The notes under the pieces were generated by a model. That model was given only the letters and a program-made list of their open reading frames with translations, did no database searches and was not told the DNA's origin. A program made the translations under genes and the position numbers. A DNA stretch of 34,092 nucleotides from Lachnospiraceae bacterium (GTDB lineage Bacteria > Bacillota > Clostridia > Lachnospirales > Lachnospiraceae), in the NCBI GenBank assembly GCA_017524595.1, contig JAFXVI010000061.1, forward strand, positions 1 through 34,092. Direction: 5' to 3'. The first letter of the stretch is position 1. Each line of letters begins with the position of its first letter. Below are positions 8,137-16,329 of the stretch, piece by piece.

Positions 8137-8147
8137 TATTCTATACT
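8119..8147 (+). promoter_or_regulatory. ecfA1: Candidate promoter for ecfA1 overlapping the terminator
   Basis: TTGCGG (8119-8124), inside the right arm of the rplQ terminator, and TATACT (8142-8147) are exactly 17 nt apart. Transcription would start near 8154-8155, which is the A of the ecfA1 ATG. No Shine-Dalgarno exists upstream of that ATG, so a leaderless transcript is possible. The -35 matches consensus at four of six positions and the -10 at five of six. Confidence 0.4.
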
Positions 8148-8154
8148 AATGTCT

Positions 8155-9015
8155 ATGAGTCTGATAAAAGCTGATAAGGTATCATATGAATATATAAGGC
8201 GCGATAAGGACGGTTCGGTTGAGGGAGTGAACAAGGCAGTGGATGAGGTCGATCTGTCGGTTGAGGCAGGTGATTTTATCGCGATACTCGGGGCTAACGG
8301 TTCCGGAAAGTCAACCCTTGCCAAGCACTTTAACGCATTATTGTATCCGGTTGGCGGCACCGTATATGTGGAAGGTATGGATACACGGGACGATGAGCAT
8401 CTGTGGGATATCAGGCAGACAACAGGCATGGTGTTTCAGAACCCCGACAACCAGATCATCGGGACAGTCGTCGAGGAAGATGTTGCCTTTGGCCCGGAGA
8501 ACATGGGCGTTAAGAGCAAGGAGATATGGGAGCGCGTCATAAGGAGCTTAAAGAGCGTCGATATGTTTGAATACAGGAAGCATTCTCCTTCGCGTTTAAG
8601 CGGCGGGCAGAAGCAAAGGGTTGCCATAGCCGGAGTCCTTGCAATGCAGCCTGAGTGCATAGTGCTTGATGAGCCTACGGCAATGCTCGATCCTCTGGGG
8701 CGTAAGGAAGTCATTGCTTCTGTAAGGGAACTTAACGAGACGGCAGGGATCACGGTCATACTTATAACCCATTACATGGAAGAAGTCGTACATGCCGATA
8801 AGGTCTATGTAATGGATAAGGGAAGGGTGGTAATGCACGGATCGCCGAAGCAGGTGTTTTCAAGGCCGGAAGAGCTTAAAGGCTTGGGCCTTGATGTTCC
8901 GGGTGTGACTTTGCTTGCCGAAGAACTAAAGAAGAACGGGATTGATCTTCCTGCGGGTATACTTACTTCGCAGGAACTGGTGAGTGAGATATGTCGGTTA
9001 TTGTCGATCATTTGA
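8155..9015 (+). CDS. ecfA1: ECF transporter ATPase EcfA1
   Basis: An ABC ATPase of 286 residues that, with EcfA2 and EcfT, energises interchangeable vitamin- or metal-binding S components. Walker [10 protein letters not shown] is near residue 46, a Q-loop in [12 protein letters not shown], signature LSGGQKQR near 148, Walker [13 protein letters not shown] and the switch histidine in LITHYMEE. I start at ATG 8155 ([13 protein letters not shown]) because it matches the family N-terminus; ATG 8149 is two codons upstream. Neither start has a Shine-Dalgarno. The 3' end overlaps ecfA2 by 25 nt. No S component is encoded nearby. Confidence 0.93.
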   Translation: MSLIKADKVSYEYIRRDKDGSVEGVNKAVDEVDLSVEAGDFIAILGANGSGKSTLAKHFNALLYPVGGTVYVEGMDTRDDEHLWDIRQTTGMVFQNPDNQIIGTVVEEDVAFGPENMGVKSKEIWERVIRSLKSVDMFEYRKHSPSRLSGGQKQRVAIAGVLAMQPECIVLDEPTAMLDPLGRKEVIASVRELNETAGITVILITHYMEEVVHADKVYVMDKGRVVMHGSPKQVFSRPEELKGLGLDVPGVTLLAEELKKNGIDLPAGILTSQELVSEICRLLSII

Positions 9016-9851
9016 GTTATATATACAGCGCAGGTACCACTTATGAGAAGAAGGCGCTTGATGATGTGTCATTCAAGATAGATGACGGGGAATATGTGGC
9101 GCTCTTAGGTCAGACCGGTTCGGGAAAATCAACCCTTGTCCAGAATTTGAACGGCCTTCTTAAGCCTGCTTCGGGAACCGTATATGTAAATGGCGAGGAT
9201 ATTTTTGAAAAGGGTTACGATCTGAAGACGCTCAGGGGTAAGGTGGGGCTCGTATTCCAGTATCCCGAATATCAGTTGTTTGAAGAAGATGTCTTTACTG
9301 ATGTCTGTTTCGGTCCTAAAAATCTGGGACTTGAGAGGACGGAAGTTGAACTTCGCTCTTACGAGGCTCTTAAGCAGGTAGGGCTTAAGGATGAGGCTTT
9401 TTTTCAGTCGCCGTTTGAATTATCCGGCGGTGAGAAGAGACGCGTTGCACTTGCCGGAGTCCTCGCGATGAAGCCGGAAGTGCTCATCCTTGATGAACCC
9501 ACGGCGGGACTTGATCCAAATGGACGGGAATGGATATTTGAACTCATTGGAAAGCTTCATGACGAACAGGGTATCACGATAATACTTGTGTCGCACAGCA
9601 TGGATGACGTGGCGGAGCATGCGGACAGGCTGCTTGTGATGGATAAGGGTGCTCTTACGATGGATGGAACGCCTAAGGAAGTATTTGCCTATTATAAAGA
9701 GCTCATGCAGATAGGCCTTGATATTCCGGAAGTAAGCAAAGTCATGCATCTGCTAAAAGAAAACGGCTTTAATGTAAGCACGGACGCGATAACCTTAAAA
9801 GAAGCAGCTGCTGAGATCTTAAAGAGCATAAACAAGGGGTTTAACAGATGA
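8991..9851 (+). CDS. ecfA2: ECF transporter ATPase EcfA2
   Basis: The second ATPase of the module, 286 residues. Walker [10 protein letters not shown] begins near residue 40, the Q-loop is [14 protein letters not shown] (the YPEYQLFE form is typical of EcfA2), the signature LSGGEKRR, Walker [13 protein letters not shown] and the switch histidine in LVSHSMDD follow. EcfA1 and EcfA2 form the asymmetric ATPase dimer. The gene begins inside the end of ecfA1 and its stop overlaps the ecfT start by 4 nt (ATGA), so the three are probably translated in a coupled manner. Confidence 0.95.
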   Translation: MSVIVDHLSYIYSAGTTYEKKALDDVSFKIDDGEYVALLGQTGSGKSTLVQNLNGLLKPASGTVYVNGEDIFEKGYDLKTLRGKVGLVFQYPEYQLFEEDVFTDVCFGPKNLGLERTEVELRSYEALKQVGLKDEAFFQSPFELSGGEKRRVALAGVLAMKPEVLILDEPTAGLDPNGREWIFELIGKLHDEQGITIILVSHSMDDVAEHADRLLVMDKGALTMDGTPKEVFAYYKELMQIGLDIPEVSKVMHLLKENGFNVSTDAITLKEAAAEILKSINKGFNR

Positions 9852-10648
9852 TCCGCGACATAACACTGGGACAATATTATCCCGCGGAATCCGTTTTGCA
9901 TAAGCTGGATCCGCGGCTTAAGATAACAGGGACTTTTCTGTATATAATCTCATTATTTCTGGTGCGCGATCTTTTGGGATATGCGGTTGCAGGCGTATTC
10001 CTTGCAATCATGATCGCGATCTCACATGTTCCGTTTAAGTTCATGATAAGAGGACTTAAGGGGATACTTGTCATACTTTTTTTCACGGCAATTTTTAATG
10101 TGTTCTTCACGCCCGGGGAAGTGCTTTTATCCCTGTGGAAGCTTGATATAACAAAAGAGGGAATAAGGGTCGGAGTAAGGATGGTGATAAGGCTGGTATT
10201 CCTTGTTATAGGCTCTTCCATTATGACACTTACTACGACTCCGAACAGGCTGACAGACGGGCTCGAGAGGGTGCTTAAACCCCTGCAGAGGTTTAAGCTC
10301 CCGGTTCATGAAGTTGCGATGATGATGTCGATAGCGCTCGGATTCATTCCCATCCTTGTTGAGGAGCTTGATAAGATAATGAAGGCACAGAGCGCAAGAG
10401 GAGCTGATTTTGAGAGCAGTAAGCTGGCTGTACGCATTAAGAGTATGATACCGATACTTGTGCCGTTGTTCGTTTCGGCTTTCCGCAGGGCAGGCGACCT
10501 TGCGACGGCGATGGAAGCACGTTGTTACCATGGTGGGGAAGGCCGCACGAAACTCAAGCCTCTCCGGTATATGAAGCGGGATTATATTGCATATCTGCTC
10601 TTGTTTGTATATCTTGGGATCATAATAATGACGGGGATCATGTTCTGA
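9848..10648 (+). CDS. ecfT: ECF transporter membrane coupling protein EcfT
   Basis: A 266-residue membrane protein linking EcfA1/EcfA2 to S components. Five or more hydrophobic segments are visible, for example in residues 25-60 and near the C-terminus (YIAYLLLFVYLGIIIMTGIMF). The coupling-helix motifs are present as SARGADF and AMEARCYHGG, matching the Ala-Arg-Gly type signatures of the family. It follows EcfA2 with a 4-nt overlap. In many Firmicutes truA follows directly; here 4.8 kb intervene. Confidence 0.95.
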   Translation: MIRDITLGQYYPAESVLHKLDPRLKITGTFLYIISLFLVRDLLGYAVAGVFLAIMIAISHVPFKFMIRGLKGILVILFFTAIFNVFFTPGEVLLSLWKLDITKEGIRVGVRMVIRLVFLVIGSSIMTLTTTPNRLTDGLERVLKPLQRFKLPVHEVAMMMSIALGFIPILVEELDKIMKAQSARGADFESSKLAVRIKSMIPILVPLFVSAFRRAGDLATAMEARCYHGGEGRTKLKPLRYMKRDYIAYLLLFVYLGIIIMTGIMF

Positions 10649-10650
10649 CT

Positions 10651-10938
10651 GATTGATCAGGGCAACAGGCTATATCATCTGCCATTTTTTGGTCTGAGCT
10701 GCCATAACTGTATTCCTTCGTGATCTTTGAAGATCATAATACTTGATATTGGCAGGGATGTGCTTTATACTTTACTGGTAAATATCCGGAAGTGCTTGAG
10801 ACTGCTTATGGATTTTCCGGAAACTGCCTGGAGATATTTAATGGATTTGACAGGAATGCTTAGAAGGTATAGGATCACTTACTTACTTGGGTTAACTACG
10901 CCCGTTTTGGGCTTAAATATGATATTGCTGATATAGGA
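10651..10938 (+). pseudogene. Possible decayed coding remnant
   Basis: The frame starting at 10651 contains coding-like peptides broken by stops: a stretch around ALYFTGKYPEVLETAYGFSG (from about 10762) ends at TAG 10861, a second TAG is at 10870, and the same frame continues as HLLTWVNYARFGLKYDIADI to TGA at 10936-10938. Further stops occur upstream. The spelling looks more protein-like than random sequence, but I do not recognise the family and cannot exclude chance. An overlapping open frame from TTG 10727 has no ribosome-binding site and looks worse. Confidence 0.25.
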
Positions 10939-10939
10939 T

Positions 10940-10990
10940 GACCGCCGTGTACAGGGATTGATATCCCCGGATACGGCGGTCTTCCTGTAC
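10940..10990 (+). terminator. GC-rich hairpin, probable terminator of the ecf operon
   Basis: GACCGCCGT (10940-10948) pairs with ACGGCGGTC (10973-10981), with an inner GGGAT/ATCCC stem (10954-10958 with 10963-10967). A competing pairing of GTACAGG (10949-10955) with CCTGTAC (10984-10990) is possible. The T-tract is poor, so the terminator role is tentative. The stem resembles the hairpin at 15408-15436 on the other side of the large gene. Confidence 0.45.
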
Positions 10991-10999
10991 GTAGAAATA

Positions 11000-11038
11000 A
11001 ACCATGCAAAGACGAAGTCATGAGATATCCGCATGGTT
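11000..11038 (+). promoter_or_regulatory. Inverted repeat in the leader of the large secreted gene
   Basis: AACCATGC (11000-11007) and GCATGGTT (11031-11038) form a perfect 8-bp inverted repeat separated by 23 nt, ending about 20 nt before the Shine-Dalgarno AGGAGG (11058-11063). It may fold in the mRNA or serve as an operator. I see no convincing promoter in the rest of 10939-11069. Confidence 0.35.
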
Positions 11039-11069
11039 GAAGAATGGAAGAAATAACAGGAGGAAACAG

Positions 11070-14000
11070 ATGAAACACAGGATAAGGAGAATCATAACAG
11101 TCATGCTTGCTGCAACGCTGCTTATGGGAGAAGCGGGAACGCCCGTCATGGCGGCACAGATACCGGATGTAAGCAGCTTAGCAGAGGCGGCATCAATTAT
11201 AACCGAGTCTTCGCCGGTAACGGATATCATTTCTTCCGGTGGAGAAGACATGCTTATTGACGGTGAGGAGACCGGTGGAGATCAGGTCATAACAGCGGGG
11301 GATGATATGCCTCTTATCATGGATGACAGTACCCTGTCAGATGAGGTTGTATCAATGGATGAAGCAGTCCCGGCTGATGAAGAGGGATCAGCTGATGATG
11401 AGTTCCCGGCAGATGTCACTGTATCGGTTGATAAGCCTGACAGTAAGAGTTCATCATCGGATAATACAGGCATAGATAACTTAAGAAACGGTAACACGGT
11501 CATATATGAAGGTTACAAAACAGACGGCTGTAATGCCCGTTGCGGAGAAGATGGTGGACATTATAGCTGCCTGGTAGACGGTGATAAGGATACCAGATGT
11601 ATATGTTATTTTGACGGTGAAAAAAGATATATAGATTTTCACAGCATTGTCCCCATTATTCCCGTCAGCTATATCCTGACCACTGCTGATGACTGGAGCA
11701 TGTATACTGCAAGTAGCCCAAAGGATTGGCGCGTCCTTGCCAAAAGGAATAAAGATGATGCTGAATGGACAGTGCTTGATAATGTGGAAGGTAATGAAAC
11801 GCTTAATGACCATAAAGTGGATCATGAATTTCCGATTACAAACACCGGGACATGGCAGTATTTCCGTTTTGAGGTAAGTAAAGAACTAATTGGTGATTTG
11901 GCGACGGGATTCACACTTGCTGAATTTATGTTCAGAACCCCGAAGTCGTATACTACGCTTTCTGCTAATGACATAACAGTGTTCTACAACGCCGCACCGG
12001 TCAGTGATGATCAGATAACGGGCACAGCTACACTGAGTGGAAACAATATTCCGGGAACATGGTCTTTTGCACCGGAGCAGAACCTTACGAATGTTGATGA
12101 CAGTGGTGAAAAGACGGTTATATTTACACCCGATGATCCGAAATATCCGCCTGCCAGTACGACAATTAACCTTAAGATAAATAAAGCTGAGCTTTATATA
12201 ACAAAAATCGGAAATGTCAAGACTTTCCCTAACGATTTGCCCAGCTCCTATGCGGATTTGGTGACGGTAGAAGTAACAGGACTCCAGGGGCAGGATACTC
12301 TCGAATCGCTGGGCTTTGCCTTAAGCGGTAATTATAGTTCCGGTGATGAAAACGGACATTATCCTTACCTTGTCCCTATCACAGGAGAGTGGTATGACGA
12401 CATCTCGCTGTTCCCCGTTCGGAGAAACTATGATTGCCATGTTGACGCTAAAGGAACAAGATATATCGTTGAAAAACCGACTCCTGTCAGCGGCCTTATA
12501 TATGACGGGAAACCGCATAAATTATTAAAGCCGTATAACGGAAATGTGGAAATTTTATATCTTAAAGGATCATCTGGAAATTGGGATGATAAGATACCCG
12601 AGAGAACAGATGCCGGGACTTACTATATCTACTTTATGTGTCCGGAAGAAGGATTTGCAAATCATTATACTTATAATGAGAAACAAATGATATGTATAGA
12701 AATTGCCAAAGCAGCTCATGCTGATGTTGAGGTAAGTACAGGAGTAATGAATGGCCGTGCAACCAATAATGCGACGCTGACACTTCCCGAACTTCCGGAG
12801 GGTGCAAGCTATGCTTCAACGGGAACAGTGAGCGGCACAACATCGTTTGTCAAGGGAACACCCAGGATAGAAGGCCGCACGCTTACCTACAGCACAAATA
12901 AGAAAGATGCGGGGACGGAAGCAACCATTACCATCAGTGTGACCGGGGCAAAGAACTACGAAGACTATAAGCTGAAGGTGCATGTAAGGGCTTATGATGA
13001 TAATATCTGGATAGATGATATACCGGCACAGGATTACACGGGATCTGCCGTTAAGCCGGCGCCGGTGGTACATTACAGGAGTATGATCCTTTCCCCCAGG
13101 GATTATACGGTATCATATAAGAACAATACCAATGCCGCAAAAAAGGATGCAGATAAAGCACCGACCGTTACGGTTACAGGCAAGGGGAATTATACAGGGA
13201 CGGCAAAGAAGACCTTTACGATAAATGCGCTTGATCTTAGGAATGCAACTGCGCCGGATATCTTACTTACAGCAAATAATAATACGCAGTACGGCAAGAC
13301 CAAGGTTACCTATACATTGAACGGCAAGACTATAACGCTTAAGGATAAATCGGATTATACACTTTCATATCCGGATACTTCGCAGGATGCATATAAGAGA
13401 CCGGGTAAATATAAAGTTAAGGTTACCGGCAAGGGAAATTATAAGGGTACGACGGAGTTTATGGAAACGATCGCGGAAAAAAAGAATCTTATCTCCAAGG
13501 TAACAGTACCTTCTATTCCTGCACAGGCCTATGATGGAAAAGCCTTTGTTCTGGAAGATACGCAGGTCCGGGGATATGAGACGAGGGTACTTGATAAGAA
13601 CGGGGCTCCGTTTGAATTTAAGCTTACCGTTAAAGACGGCAGAAATACAATACCGCTTATATACGGAGAAGACTATGAGCTGACATATTCCAATAACAGG
13701 GAGATAGGAACTGCGACCGTTACCATCACAGGAAAGAGAGATTATGCCGGGACGAAAACAACAACCTTTAAGATAAACGGCACAAAGTTCTCAGGCATAA
13801 AGAATGACGGAAAATTTAAGAGTTCATTTGAATATGATAATGGTAATCCCATCAGGCAGACTGAATATGATGATAACTTCTATTTCATGGAAGGTAAGAC
13901 AAAGCATTATCTTGAGAAGACCAGGGATTATTCCGTAACCTACAGGAACAACAGGGAGACAGGTACGGCAACGGTAGTCTATACCGGCATGGGAAAGTAC

Positions 14001-15320
14001 ACCGGTTCTGTTAAGAAGACCTTCAAGATAACCGGAACCCCCATGAATAAGGTGACGGTACCTTCGGACTTTGGTATCTCTACTAAATACAGATCATTGT
14101 ATGATGCTGCTAAGAAGAAGTTTATCTACACCGGCGAACCTTTCTGTGTTGCGGGGCCGGAGAATGCAGAGTCATATACGGAAAAAAATAATTACGGCAT
14201 AGAACTGAAAGATAAAGGATATGTTCTCAAAAACGGAGAAGATTATACTGTATCCTATCAGAAGAATACAGAACCCGGGACAGCATCTGTTACCTTTACC
14301 GGAAAGGGTAAGTATACGGGAACCGTTAAGAAGACTTTCGGTATACGGGCATATGATGTTGAGGACAATACAGGCGGCAGTATAAAGGTGATGCATCCGC
14401 TGGATAAGAATCCAAATAAGGAATGGAAGGCACTTCCCGGTGCAACAGCAAGTGATGTACCTTCATACAACTTTATTAAAGGCGGCCTAAAACCTGAACC
14501 GGTGGTGAAATATACCTATGATGGACAGACAATAATGCTCGAAAAAGGAAGGGATTATACATTATCATGGTCGAACAATACGAAACCCGGAGCTTTTAAC
14601 GCGGAAAGTAAAGGTAAAAGCATCGCGCCTAAGGTTACGATCACCTTCAAGGGACGGTTTTCAGGCAAACCGGCGAGAACGTTTACGATAAACACCGGCG
14701 TGATGAAGGAATTTCAGGCAACAGACATTGTCTACCAGAAAGAGAAGACAGGGCTTTATAAAAAGACCAGGATCACCATTACTGATGAAAGCGGCCAGGA
14801 ATTAAAGTCAGGAACGGATTATTTTGCAATGAGTGATAAGAATAAGCCGTTTGTCTTTAAGTTTGCAAAAGCCTGTACAGTAACATATAAAGACCCTAAG
14901 ACTAAAAAATGGGAGAGCAAAAATGTTTCTAAAGGATCCGAGATTGATCCTGCGTGGTGTATTCCTGCCGGGGCAAAGATCAATGTTACGGTATATGGCA
15001 AGGGATGTTATGAGGGACAGTCAATAACAGGAAGCTTTTACTTCGGCGCAAATGATCTGTCCAAGGCTGCAGTAACGATACCTGGTCAATACTATAAAGG
15101 AGAAGCTTATAGCAAAAGTGAAATAGGAAAAGTCATGAAGGTCGCTCTGAAAGTGAATGGCGAAATAAAAGAACTTACATACGATACGGACTTCACGATA
15201 TCCTATTTACAGGATAAGGCAGATGTCGGGACTGTAAACGTCACGATAAAAGGCAATCCTGCAAATGGCTGTGCCGGAGAGAAGAAGGCGACATTTAAGA
15301 TCGTAAGCAGAAGTTTTTAA
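11070..15320 (+). CDS. Large secreted repeat protein, probable surface or adhesion protein
   Basis: A 1416-residue exported protein. A signal peptide is clear: basic KHRIRRII, a hydrophobic core VMLAATLLM and an Ala-rich cleavage region (PVMAAQ) near residue 29. An acidic, low-complexity linker follows to about residue 130. Residues about 134-292 contain clustered cysteines and a discoidin-like layout (ending TWQYFRFEV and LAEFMF). The rest is Ig-like beta modules; at least eight copies of a motif like DYTVSYKNN followed by GTATVTITGKGNYTGTAKKTF occur near residues 677, 761, 867, 952, 1057, 1161, 1249 and 1373. There is no LPXTG motif or C-terminal membrane span, so attachment is unclear. Starting at ATG 11070 places AGGAGG correctly and exposes the signal peptide. 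The ligand is unknown. Confidence 0.85.
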   Translation: MKHRIRRIITVMLAATLLMGEAGTPVMAAQIPDVSSLAEAASIITESSPVTDIISSGGEDMLIDGEETGGDQVITAGDDMPLIMDDSTLSDEVVSMDEAVPADEEGSADDEFPADVTVSVDKPDSKSSSSDNTGIDNLRNGNTVIYEGYKTDGCNARCGEDGGHYSCLVDGDKDTRCICYFDGEKRYIDFHSIVPIIPVSYILTTADDWSMYTASSPKDWRVLAKRNKDDAEWTVLDNVEGNETLNDHKVDHEFPITNTGTWQYFRFEVSKELIGDLATGFTLAEFMFRTPKSYTTLSANDITVFYNAAPVSDDQITGTATLSGNNIPGTWSFAPEQNLTNVDDSGEKTVIFTPDDPKYPPASTTINLKINKAELYITKIGNVKTFPNDLPSSYADLVTVEVTGLQGQDTLESLGFALSGNYSSGDENGHYPYLVPITGEWYDDISLFPVRRNYDCHVDAKGTRYIVEKPTPVSGLIYDGKPHKLLKPYNGNVEILYLKGSSGNWDDKIPERTDAGTYYIYFMCPEEGFANHYTYNEKQMICIEIAKAAHADVEVSTGVMNGRATNNATLTLPELPEGASYASTGTVSGTTSFVKGTPRIEGRTLTYSTNKKDAGTEATITISVTGAKNYEDYKLKVHVRAYDDNIWIDDIPAQDYTGSAVKPAPVVHYRSMILSPRDYTVSYKNNTNAAKKDADKAPTVTVTGKGNYTGTAKKTFTINALDLRNATAPDILLTANNNTQYGKTKVTYTLNGKTITLKDKSDYTLSYPDTSQDAYKRPGKYKVKVTGKGNYKGTTEFMETIAEKKNLISKVTVPSIPAQAYDGKAFVLEDTQVRGYETRVLDKNGAPFEFKLTVKDGRNTIPLIYGEDYELTYSNNREIGTATVTITGKRDYAGTKTTTFKINGTKFSGIKNDGKFKSSFEYDNGNPIRQTEYDDNFYFMEGKTKHYLEKTRDYSVTYRNNRETGTATVVYTGMGKYTGSVKKTFKITGTPMNKVTVPSDFGISTKYRSLYDAAKKKFIYTGEPFCVAGPENAESYTEKNNYGIELKDKGYVLKNGEDYTVSYQKNTEPGTASVTFTGKGKYTGTVKKTFGIRAYDVEDNTGGSIKVMHPLDKNPNKEWKALPGATASDVPSYNFIKGGLKPEPVVKYTYDGQTIMLEKGRDYTLSWSNNTKPGAFNAESKGKSIAPKVTITFKGRFSGKPARTFTINTGVMKEFQATDIVYQKEKTGLYKKTRITITDESGQELKSGTDYFAMSDKNKPFVFKFAKACTVTYKDPKTKKWESKNVSKGSEIDPAWCIPAGAKINVTVYGKGCYEGQSITGSFYFGANDLSKAAVTIPGQYYKGEAYSKSEIGKVMKVALKVNGEIKELTYDTDFTISYLQDKADVGTVNVTIKGNPANGCAGEKKATFKIVSRSF

Positions 15321-15407
15321 TTGTTGTGATCATAAGCTGATCATCCTTGTTTTACTGATTTTCTGAAGGTACATCTTGTAGAAACAGAATAAAAATGTTA
15401 ATCTTAT

Positions 15408-15436
15408 ACCGCCCGGGAACTTAATCCCCGGGCGGT
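15408..15436 (+). terminator. Perfect GC-rich hairpin before truA
   Basis: ACCGCCCGGG (15408-15417) pairs perfectly with CCCGGGCGGT (15427-15436) around a 9-nt loop. The tail TTGCATTGTT is only moderately T-rich. Probably the terminator of the large secreted gene, though it lies about 90 nt after its stop and only about 30 nt before truA. Confidence 0.5.
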
Positions 15437-15467
15437 TGCATTGTTCATACCGTTAAGAGCAGGAATG

Positions 15468-16235
15468 ATGAAAAAACGTATAATGCTCACAATCGCATAT
15501 GACGGGACGGATTACAAGGGATGGCAGATACAGCCGGGAGAATCTACGATCGAAGGTACCGTTAATGAAGCTGTATCACGGATGCTTGAAGAAGATATAC
15601 ATGTTATCGGCGCGAGCAGAACAGATGCCGGAGTGCATGCTGAGGGTGCGGTCGCAGTGTTTGACACAGCATCCCCGATACCTGCGGATAAATATTCCTT
15701 TGTTATAAACCAGGCGCTGCCTGATGATATAAGGGTATTGAGCTCTAAGCAGATTCCGGATGATTTTCACCCGAGGAAGGTACCGTGCAGGAAGACATAT
15801 GAGTACCGGATCTATAACGGTACGTTTCATCTTCCGACAAAAAGACTTTACACGCATCATGTATATGGTAAGTTAGATGTAGAAGCTATGAATGAGGCAG
15901 GGGAGTATTTTGTGGGGGAGCATGATTTTACTTCGTTCATGGGAGCCGGAGGGCAGGCACTGACTACCGTAAGGACCATATATGATCTTGGTGTGCGCTG
16001 TGAAAACGGCCTGACCGGACAGGGCAGGGACCGGGAAATAATTATTTCGATTACGGGCAACGGTTTCCTGTATAATATGGTAAGGATAATCGCGGGTACG
16101 CTCATAGAAGTCGGACAGGGAAGGTATTGCCCTGAGGATGTTAAGGCAATGCTTGAAGCGCACGACAGGACGGCAGCAGGACAGACGGCACCGGCATGCG
16201 GGCTGTGTCTTGTAAAATATAAGTATGATATATAA
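15468..16235 (+). CDS. truA: tRNA pseudouridine(38-40) synthase TruA
   Basis: A 255-residue enzyme that isomerises uridines 38-40 in the anticodon arm of tRNAs. The N-terminus ...RIMLTIAYDGTDYKGWQIQP and the catalytic motif ASRTDAGVHAEG (catalytic Asp in RTDAGVH) identify the family; KTYEYRIYNG, GEHDFTSFMGAG and FLYNMVRIIAGTL are further TruA signatures. Two adjacent ATGs (15465 and 15468) are possible; AGAGCAGG lies closer to fitting 15468. In most relatives truA is followed by rplM-rpsI; here a glycosidase follows instead. Confidence 0.96.
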   Translation: MKKRIMLTIAYDGTDYKGWQIQPGESTIEGTVNEAVSRMLEEDIHVIGASRTDAGVHAEGAVAVFDTASPIPADKYSFVINQALPDDIRVLSSKQIPDDFHPRKVPCRKTYEYRIYNGTFHLPTKRLYTHHVYGKLDVEAMNEAGEYFVGEHDFTSFMGAGGQALTTVRTIYDLGVRCENGLTGQGRDREIIISITGNGFLYNMVRIIAGTLIEVGQGRYCPEDVKAMLEAHDRTAAGQTAPACGLCLVKYKYDI

Positions 16236-16238
16236 AAT
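16210..16238 (+). promoter_or_regulatory. Candidate promoter for the GH3 gene
   Basis: TTGTAA (16210-16215) and TAAAAT (16233-16238) are 17 nt apart, straddling the truA stop. Start of transcription would be near 16245, giving a leader of about 85 nt before the GH3 start at 16330. The -10 matches five of six consensus bases and the -35 four. Confidence 0.4.
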
Positions 16239-16329
16239 ATCTCATCAGCCCACATAATGCAGGTGCGGATATAAGAGTTAAAAAGGACAGGAAACAAAAT
16301 ATTTTGGATTAAATAACTGGAGGAAATGT

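Noticed and set aside
10727-10936. 69-codon open frame from TTG behind ecfT
   Set aside because: No Shine-Dalgarno, TTG start and no recognisable pattern; another frame of the same DNA looks more coding-like though broken.
10940-10990. H-type pseudoknot from the GACCGCCGT and GTACAGG pairings
   Set aside because: Zero- and two-nucleotide connecting loops could not span the stems, so the pairings are more likely alternatives than simultaneous.
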